NCBI GenBank assembly: GCA_944389075.1
Contig: CALXLA010000051.1
Coordinates: 22,596 to 86,595, forward strand
Direction of reading: 5' to 3'
DNA length: 64,000 nucleotides
Origin: an uncultured Spirochaetaceae bacterium
GTDB taxonomy: Bacteria > Spirochaetota > Spirochaetia > Sphaerochaetales > Sphaerochaetaceae
Part shown: positions 58,761 through 64,000 of the stretch, in pieces
How the letters are laid out: the number at the start of each line of letters is the position of its first letter
Numbering within the stretch: position 1 is the first letter of the stretch
Translations under genes and position numbers: made by a program
The notes under the pieces: model-generated
Told to the model about the DNA's origin: nothing
Seen by the model: only the letters and a program-made list of their open reading frames with translations
Database searches by the model: none

Positions 58761-59560
58761 TATCTATCTCCGAATTTTGCTTTGTTCTCAAGGCTGATGC
58801 TTCTTTCGACAGATGCATCCACCGCAGCCATGACAGCAGCACCGAGATTGCCATCCTGAAGCTTCCGCACGCCCTCTATTGTCGTGCCTGCCGCTGATGT
58901 CACCATAGTCTCAAGTTCTATTGCATTCTTTCCCGTGCTCTTCTGGGCAGCAGCTGCACTTGCCATCGTATCGCGCACTATCGAAAGCGCATCAGGGTAG
59001 GGGATTCCGGCTCTGACGCCACCGAGTGCCATGTAATGCATCATCTCGAACATGAATGCGATTCCTGACCCCGATATTCCTATGAAAGCAGGGAAGAGGG
59101 ATTCCGGAAGGAAGTACGATGTCCCGAATGTTCCTGCGATCTCAAATGCAAGCTCACGGCCTTCTGCTGGAACGCCATTTCCTGCGGCTATAGCTGTGAC
59201 AGCTTTCTTGGCGCTTGCCGCGATATTCGGCATGAACCTTATCACATTGCCAGTACCGAGGTGATCTTCGAGAACAGAAAGAGGAACCCCTGCTGCTATA
59301 GAGATCCAGAGGTCTGTCTCGACTTCCCTGAGCATCTGATAAAGTCCAGGCAGTATCTGTGGCTTCACAGCGAGAATTACTGCATCGCTTCCTGATGCGC
59401 TCTTGATGCTCGGAAGGAGCTTTATCGTCTCGCATTCACGGGCAAGCTCTTCAGCTTTTTCCTGAACAGCATCGAAAACGCAGACTTCGTGGTCTGTCGT
59501 GGACAGGGCCCTTGCTATTGCTGAGCCCATGTTGCCTGTTCCGATTATCGAAATCCTCAT
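58760..59560 (-). CDS. proC: Pyrroline-5-carboxylate reductase
   Basis: 266 residues. NAD(P) site ISIIGTGNMGSAIARAL at residues 3-19, AVILAVKPQ near 60, VIRFMPNIAAS near 106, and the ProC signature SGSGIAFMFEMMHYMALGGVRAGIPYPDAL near 166-195. Reduces P5C to proline. Ribosome site GGAGG eight bases before ATG. The proC-serS-pncB order is coupled by overlaps. Confidence 0.95.
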   Translation of the reverse strand: MRISIIGTGNMGSAIARALSTTDHEVCVFDAVQEKAEELARECETIKLLPSIKSASGSDAVILAVKPQILPGLYQMLREVETDLWISIAAGVPLSVLEDHLGTGNVIRFMPNIAASAKKAVTAIAAGNGVPAEGRELAFEIAGTFGTSYFLPESLFPAFIGISGSGIAFMFEMMHYMALGGVRAGIPYPDALSIVRDTMASAAAAQKSTGKNAIELETMVTSAAGTTIEGVRKLQDGNLGAAVMAAVDASVERSISLENKAKFGDR

Positions 59561-60069
59561 ACATTATCCTCCTGCCATTTCATGCGGTGTAGACCATCTT
59601 CCTCAGACAGTCCCGGAAAACCGAGCTGCCTGTAGTATTCATAAACAGCGATTGCCACGCTATTGGAAAGATTCAGGCTTCTTGCGTTGCTTTTCAGCGG
59701 AATGCGCAGTGTCTGCTCAGGATATGCCCTGAGGATAGACTCATCAAGTCCTGTGCTTTCCTTGCCGAATATGAAGAAAATATCCTTGCTGCCATCGAAG
59801 CGCTCATCTGAATATATCTTCCTTCCTTTCGCAGAGAAGAAATAGAAGCAGCTGTCCTTATGCTTTTCGAAGAATTCATCTATGCTGTCATGTACTGTCA
59901 GTGATACTGAATCCCAGTAATCAAGGCCTGCATGCCTGACAGCTTTTTCCGAGATATCGAAACCAAGGGGACGGACAAGATGCAATGGAGTGCCGGTCAC
60001 AGAGGCAGTCCTCGCGATGTTCCCTGTATTCTGTGGTATCTCAGGTTCGAAAAGGCATATGCTGAGCAT
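59557..60069 (-). CDS. trmL: tRNA (cytidine(34)-2'-O)-methyltransferase TrmL
   Basis: 170 residues of SPOUT fold. LFEPEIPQNTGNIARTA near residue 6, LHLVRPLGF near 30, FIFGKESTGLDE near 99 and IPLKSNARSLNLSNSVAIAVYEYYRQLGF near 123-151, the last forming the deep knot. It 2'-O-methylates the wobble base of tRNA-Leu isoacceptors, including the CAA type found in this window. Overlaps proC by 4 bp and heads the trmL-proC-serS-pncB operon. TGATACTCT ends 6 nt before ATG. Confidence 0.95.
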   Translation of the reverse strand: MLSICLFEPEIPQNTGNIARTASVTGTPLHLVRPLGFDISEKAVRHAGLDYWDSVSLTVHDSIDEFFEKHKDSCFYFFSAKGRKIYSDERFDGSKDIFFIFGKESTGLDESILRAYPEQTLRIPLKSNARSLNLSNSVAIAVYEYYRQLGFPGLSEEDGLHRMKWQEDNV

Positions 60070-60075
60070 ACGGAG

Positions 60076-60084
60076 AGAGTATCA
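60076..60084 (-). promoter_or_regulatory. Extended -10 TGATACTCT, leaderless-type
   Basis: Minus-strand TGA-TACTCT ends 6 nt before the trmL ATG at 60069. Confidence 0.4.
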
Positions 60085-60116
60085 CTAAACGGCATTTCTG
60101 AAAATATCCCATGCCA

Positions 60117-61274
60117 TCATTCCTTGTTCAGATTCCTTGCCCGGATGAGCCTGCTTCCTTTCTTCGAGAGGCCCATTATCGTCTTCTCAAGAGTTCGTTC
60201 CTTTATTTCCTTTTCCGCAAAGAATTCCGTCTGTGCAGGTTCCGAACCATCGTACAGTCCCTGCAGAACGACACCGATGAGCCTGACACCCTGGCCTTTG
60301 TATTTCGAATGCAGGAGCTGTCTGGCTATCTGATACACATCCGAGGAAGAGTAGATGCCATTCGGTGGAGTTGTCTGTGCGGATATCGTAGTGAAGTCAC
60401 CATAGCGAAGCTTGATGCCCACCGTTCTTGGTATCTTCTTCTCCTCCATGGCACGGAACATCACTTCCTCTGACATCTCAAGTATATATGATTCAAGGGC
60501 ATCTATTGAGAACACATCTGGATAGAATGTCGTCTCTGTCGATATCGAGCGTGATTTCGCCTCTCCCTGATAGATTCCCGGATCTATTCCCCTCGATGCA
60601 TTGAACAGGAATGTCCCTGACGACTGCCCGAACATCCTGACAAGGCTGTCCATGCTTATCGATCTTATCTCAGCGGCAGAATGTATTCCTCTGCGCTCAA
60701 GGCTTCTGAGCATTGAATCGCCGATTCCCCATAGCTTCCTCAGAGGTATCGAGTCAATGAAGACCTCTTCCTTTCCGCGAGGTATTATCGTAAGTCCATC
60801 AGGCTTCCTGTAATCAGAAGCGAGCTTCGCAAGATAGCGCGATGGAGCTACACCGATGGATACCGTAAGGCCTGTCTTCTCCATGATGCTCTCCTTCAGG
60901 AGCCTTGCGGCTTTTCCCGGAAGAGGATAGATCCTCTCCATGCCTGTAAGGTCAAGGAATGCTTCATCTACAGAGACCTGGAGGAATCCCGGTGCGAAGT
61001 CCCGGATAAGCGACATGACCTCGCTGCTTTTCTCCGCATATCTCTCCATTCTGCCGTGTACGCATATCGCATCAGGACAGAGCTTGAGGGCTGTTGTCAT
61101 CGGCATTGCGCTCCTGACTCCGTATTTCCTTGCCTCATATGAGCAGGTTGATGCGACATGCCTTGGCCCTGGTGTCCCGATGATCAGAGGCTTTCCCCTG
61201 TATTCAGGATGATCCAGCATCTCAACGGATGCGAAGAAAGCATCAAGGTCGATATGAAAGAAGACTGAGCCCAT
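60117..61274 (-). CDS. dinB: DNA polymerase IV (Y family)
   Basis: 385 residues from ATG 61274. Catalytic FFHIDLDAFFASVE at residues 5-18, SVDEAFLDL near 97 (second metal ligands), SIGVAPSRYLAKLASDYRKPDG near 128, LWGIGDSMLRSLERRGI (helix-hairpin-helix) near 167 and the little-finger domain to the end. Error-prone translesion polymerase. The C-terminal TFLEKT-type tail has no clear clamp-binding motif. TACACT with TGG ends 6 nt before ATG, so a leaderless transcript. Confidence 0.95.
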   Translation of the reverse strand: MGSVFFHIDLDAFFASVEMLDHPEYRGKPLIIGTPGPRHVASTCSYEARKYGVRSAMPMTTALKLCPDAICVHGRMERYAEKSSEVMSLIRDFAPGFLQVSVDEAFLDLTGMERIYPLPGKAARLLKESIMEKTGLTVSIGVAPSRYLAKLASDYRKPDGLTIIPRGKEEVFIDSIPLRKLWGIGDSMLRSLERRGIHSAAEIRSISMDSLVRMFGQSSGTFLFNASRGIDPGIYQGEAKSRSISTETTFYPDVFSIDALESYILEMSEEVMFRAMEEKKIPRTVGIKLRYGDFTTISAQTTPPNGIYSSSDVYQIARQLLHSKYKGQGVRLIGVVLQGLYDGSEPAQTEFFAEKEIKERTLEKTIMGLSKKGSRLIRARNLNKE

Positions 61275-61280
61275 ATGCAG

Positions 61281-61289
61281 AGTGTACCA
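61281..61289 (-). promoter_or_regulatory. Extended -10 TGGTACACT, leaderless-type
   Basis: Minus-strand TGG-TACACT ends 6 nt before the dinB ATG at 61274. No LexA-like box is obvious beside it. Confidence 0.45.
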
Positions 61290-61303
61290 CCAATATGATT
61301 CTT

Positions 61304-61312
61304 TGTTATAAT
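61304..61312 (+). promoter_or_regulatory. Extended -10 TGTTATAAT, leaderless-type
   Basis: A perfect extended -10, TGT-TATAAT, ends 6 nt before ATG 61319 of the beta-barrel gene. It is back to back with the dinB promoter in a 44-bp gap. Confidence 0.6.
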
Positions 61313-61318
61313 CGTGCC

Positions 61319-62329
61319 ATGAAAAGGTGCCTTGCAACAATTGCCGCGATACTTCTTTCAGCTGTGCTTTCTGCCGCGGCAGTTGATTACAATGCAATCG
61401 ATTCACCTCTCCAGTCCGCTGCCTACTCAGGGCGCTTCTATGATATCTTCTCAAATCCGGCAGCACTTCCTCTGATGGAAGTACAGCCTGGGATGATTGC
61501 TGTCAGGACGAACATAAGGGACAGCTTTACTCCATCGGATTTCGGATATGGATTTTCAGGCGTGCAGGACCAGATGTGGACAGTCGATGCCACATTCATT
61601 TCGAAATATATATCCCTTACAGCATACTATGGGCTGGAGTACGACAGGCTGTACAGGGAAAATCCGATATATGATGTCTATTCATCGCTGAAGGTCGAGC
61701 TGAATGCCGCATATGCAGTGCCTTATTTCTCCTTCGGAATCAGGATCTCCGGTGGCAATCAGATGGTCAGGAGGGATAAGGACATAAACAACTTCGGCGA
61801 TTATATAACGAATGGCTGGTTCACTCCTTTCGAACGTGATACAGGAAGCGAGTTCTTCAACCTCGGCCTTGGCGCGATACTCGATGTATCCCCATTCTCC
61901 CTTGGAGTTTATATAGGGAAGATTCTGACTCTCTCAAATGGCCAGTTGTATATCGGAGGCGATGCAATCGCAGAATCAACTACCATCTCCGCAGCTCTTG
62001 AGGGGCCCAGATATACATCCCGCGGAGACCTGATGCTTGTCAGACCACGCGCATCATTCTCCCTGACAGGTCTTGTGGAGGCTTCCACGAGGTCCATTGA
62101 ATTCGAATGCGACATCACATTCCAGTTCCTTCCTGATGCCGATCTCACCATAGGTGTCTCATATCTTGAGCGCCAGCATGAGTGGGTGATTTTCAATCCG
62201 GAGAATGCGACAGTGAACTTCATGATGCGCGGCGGTGCAAAAGGCTTTTACGGAATCATCGGCGTCTCATTCAAAGCCACTGACTTCACATCCTTCGCGC
62301 CAATGATCGGCTTCTCCTGGATCAGCTGA
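61319..62329 (+). CDS. Predicted outer-membrane beta-barrel protein
   Basis: 336 residues from ATG 61319. Signal peptide ends VLSAAAVDYN. The mature part has repeated alternating strands, frequent F/Y/W and G, and ends FAPMIGFSWIS, as in outer-membrane barrels. N-terminal motif SGRFYDIFSNPAALPLM near residue 37 resembles FadL/UPF0164-like spirochaetal proteins; the exact family is uncertain. Its last 63 bp overlap the histidine-kinase gene tail to tail. Confidence 0.7.
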   Translation: MKRCLATIAAILLSAVLSAAAVDYNAIDSPLQSAAYSGRFYDIFSNPAALPLMEVQPGMIAVRTNIRDSFTPSDFGYGFSGVQDQMWTVDATFISKYISLTAYYGLEYDRLYRENPIYDVYSSLKVELNAAYAVPYFSFGIRISGGNQMVRRDKDINNFGDYITNGWFTPFERDTGSEFFNLGLGAILDVSPFSLGVYIGKILTLSNGQLYIGGDAIAESTTISAALEGPRYTSRGDLMLVRPRASFSLTGLVEASTRSIEFECDITFQFLPDADLTIGVSYLERQHEWVIFNPENATVNFMMRGGAKGFYGIIGVSFKATDFTSFAPMIGFSWIS

Positions 62330-63376
62330 GGGAATCGACAGAATGAACACAGAGCCTTTTCCCGGCTCTGATTCCGCCTTTATCGTACCGCCATGGAGGA
62401 TTGCTATATGGCGCACGATAGAAAGCCCGAGACCTGTTCCCCCAGACTCCCTGCTCCTGCCTTTATCGACGCGGTAGAAGCGTTCGAATATCCTCGCGAT
62501 ATCCTGCTTCTCGATGCCGACTCCATGGTCTTCTACCATGATATCCATCAAGCCTGCCCTCATTTTCGATCTGACAGTCACTTCCGTACCTGAAGGAGAG
62601 TAGGTTATTGCATTCAGCACAAGATTCATCACGGCCTGCACGATCAGCGATTCCTGGCATCTGACCTGTATGCTCTGGGCGATATATCTTACAGAGATTT
62701 CCTTCTCCTGTGCCTTATAGTCAGTATAAGTCCTTACTTCATTGAAGATAGCATTGTCCGTTGTCTCAGACATGACAGGCTCAAGCTCTGTCCTGTCCAG
62801 TGATGTAAGCAGCAGGAGGTCTGAGACTATCCTCTGCATATGATTGCTGTTCTTGAGGATTATCGAAGCGAATCTCTTTGTCTCTTCAGGACTCAGATCT
62901 GATTCCGCGAGAGTCTCCGCAAAGCCTGTTATGGCTGTCAGCGGCGTCTTGAGCTCATGTGAGACATTCGAAACGAAGTCCTGTCTCACATGGGAAAGCC
63001 TTTCTATCTCCGTTATGTCCTTCACCGAAATCAGTGTATACTTCTCATCGATTGCGGTTATGGAAAGGCTGTACATCTTCTCGCGTCCTTTGCCTTTGAC
63101 AATTGCTTTGTCTCCGGTTCTCCCTTTCCAGCAAGTTACCTTTATTGCAGTCCTGCTGCTGTTTTCCACAGCTTTCTGAAGGCCTCTCTCCAGTGTCGAT
63201 GATGAGAATACCTCCGTAATGTCCCTGCCATCGAGGGGAACAGCCCATGGAACCATCTTTGATGCACAGTCATTCGCAAGCACGATCCTGTTTTTCCTGT
63301 TTATCAGGATAATCCCTTCCTCAAGAGCCTGAAAGATCGCCATGTACCGTGATTTCCCGATATCATTCTTCAGCAT
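62267..63376 (-). CDS. Sensor histidine kinase, PhoR-like, cytoplasmic
   Basis: 369 residues. PAS domain near residues 10-120 (IFQALEEGIILINRKNRIVLAN), phosphoacceptor His in FVSNVSHELKTPLTAITGFAETL near 144, and the ATPase domain with N box AVMNLVLNAITYSPSG near 245, G1 VEDHGVGI near 276 and G2 GGTGLGLSIVRHIA near 309. No membrane segment is seen, unlike typical PhoR, so it senses an internal signal or via a partner. Overlaps the response regulator by 14 bp and the barrel gene by 63 bp. Confidence 0.9.
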   Translation of the reverse strand: MLKNDIGKSRYMAIFQALEEGIILINRKNRIVLANDCASKMVPWAVPLDGRDITEVFSSSTLERGLQKAVENSSRTAIKVTCWKGRTGDKAIVKGKGREKMYSLSITAIDEKYTLISVKDITEIERLSHVRQDFVSNVSHELKTPLTAITGFAETLAESDLSPEETKRFASIILKNSNHMQRIVSDLLLLTSLDRTELEPVMSETTDNAIFNEVRTYTDYKAQEKEISVRYIAQSIQVRCQESLIVQAVMNLVLNAITYSPSGTEVTVRSKMRAGLMDIMVEDHGVGIEKQDIARIFERFYRVDKGRSRESGGTGLGLSIVRHIAILHGGTIKAESEPGKGSVFILSIPSADPGEADHWREGCEVSGFE

Positions 63377-64000
63377 ACCGGTATCCTATTCCCCATACAG
63401 TCGCTATGTATTTGCCGGCTTTCCCGAGCTTCTTTCTCAGTGATGCGATCTGCACATCAATCGATCTTTCGGTGACAGGGTAGTCATCTCCTTTCACTTC
63501 CTCGATTATCTCGGTCCTTTTCCTTACACAGCCATCTGCAGAGATGAGCAGGCTGAGGATATCGAACTCTGTAGCAGTGAGCTGTACCTCTTCATCCAGA
63601 ACGAAGCACCTGCGCTTCCCAGTATCGAGCGTAACACCTTTTGCAGTGCTTATGATGTGTCCTTTCGGGGATGTGCGCCTGAGAAGGGAACGCACCCTTG
63701 CTGTCAGTATTTTAGGCGAGAATGGCTTTGTTATGTAGTCATCAGCGCCTTCCTCTAGAGCCGAGATTATATCGCTTTCCGAGTCGAGTGCCGATGCGAC
63801 TATCACAGGAAGCTCCTTCTCCGGGCCGTTCTCCCTGATTGATCTCAGCACATCTATTCCTGAAAGACCCGGGAGCATTATATCGAGGATGGCAAGGTCT
63901 ATACCGCCTTTGCCAATGATGGAAAGTGCGTCATTGCCATTGTCTGCCTCAAGCACATCTGCGCCCATTGCCTTCAGGTGGAAGGCAATCAGCATACGTA
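63363..64000 (-). CDS. OmpR/PhoB family response regulator, 5' truncated by window
   Basis: The frame runs to the window edge, so the N-terminus is missing. Receiver domain with phospho-acceptor Asp in LAILDIMLPG, Thr/Ser in IVASALDSESD and Lys in DDYITKPFSP. C-terminal winged helix: LTATEFDILSLLI, RKRTEIIEEVKGDDYPVTERSIDVQIASLRKKLG and TVWGIGYRYAEE. Binds DNA when phosphorylated by the kinase encoded downstream. Overlap of 14 bp with the kinase gene. Confidence 0.93.
   Translation of the reverse strand, partial: RMLIAFHLKAMGADVLEADNGNDALSIIGKGGIDLAILDIMLPGLSGIDVLRSIRENGPEKELPVIVASALDSESDIISALEEGADDYITKPFSPKILTARVRSLLRRTSPKGHIISTAKGVTLDTGKRRCFVLDEEVQLTATEFDILSLLISADGCVRKRTEIIEEVKGDDYPVTERSIDVQIASLRKKLGKAGKYIATVWGIGYRYAEE

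Noticed and set aside
1..64000. CRISPR array, rRNA genes, prophage
   Set aside because: No regularly spaced direct repeats of 24-40 bp, rRNA sequence or phage structural genes were seen.

Overview
The window reads as chromosomal DNA of a spirochaete, probably close to Sphaerochaetaceae. Supporting signs are solute-binding proteins with signal peptides ending in a G/Q/E/S-rich tail (13595), periplasmic and beta-barrel proteins, a tRNA without an encoded CCA, about 45-50% G+C and very compact packing with many 1-13 bp gene overlaps. The genus is an inference; no rRNA or other marker is present.

Layout. 0-12.6 kb: a truncated beta-barrel protein and S41 peptidase lipoprotein, patatin, nitroreductase, YbaK deacylase, hemolysin III-like protein, a GPH sugar symporter with a PIG-L deacetylase, tRNA-Leu(CAA), a patatin/beta-barrel fusion with degenerate active-site motifs, TPR protein, QueH, cardiolipin synthase and a TrpR-like regulator. 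12.6-18.5 kb: one operon of LacI regulator, phosphonate-type ABC transporter (SBP, ATPase, two permeases) and a 5'-nucleotidase-like enzyme without signal peptide. 18.6-25 kb, minus strand: GltS with an acyltransferase, MATE, then a TetR-flavodoxin-DUF362-monooxygenase operon containing an 11-G tract just before one start codon. 25-27.3 kb: TnpB remnant, HxlR regulator, an MBL-like gene broken by a stop, and a methyltransferase. 27.5-31.2 kb: TPP riboswitch and thiD-tenA-thiM-thiE-HAD salvage operon. 31.2-36.4 kb: a second MATE, acidic lipoprotein, AbrB/PIN toxin-antitoxin pair and AAA_14/DUF4143 ATPase. 36.7-46 kb: sugar ABC transporter, two Gfo/Idh/MocA dehydrogenases, two TIM-barrel isomerases and two tandem LacI regulators, followed by a convergent GltD-like flavoprotein. 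47.3-52.4 kb: AAA ATPase with a Toprim-like partner interrupted by TGA, split aconitase X, and an AT-rich Abi-C-type protein. 52.5-64 kb: OYE-type flavoenzyme, an unrecognised acidic protein, pncB, serS, proC, trmL, dinB, a beta-barrel protein and a PhoR/PhoB-like two-component pair cut by the window end.

The broadest signal concerns gene starts. Genes inside operons have ordinary Shine-Dalgarno sequences. At least thirteen genes that begin transcription units lack one and instead carry a -10-like hexamer, often the extended TGN form, ending exactly 6 nt before the start codon. The transcript would then begin at the start codon, so leaderless mRNAs look common here. Other points of interest are the poly-G tract, a TPP riboswitch with a readable translational switch, the AAA/Toprim pair, iterated repeats upstream of two accessory loci, and the phosphonate-type transporter paired with a cytoplasmic nucleotidase.
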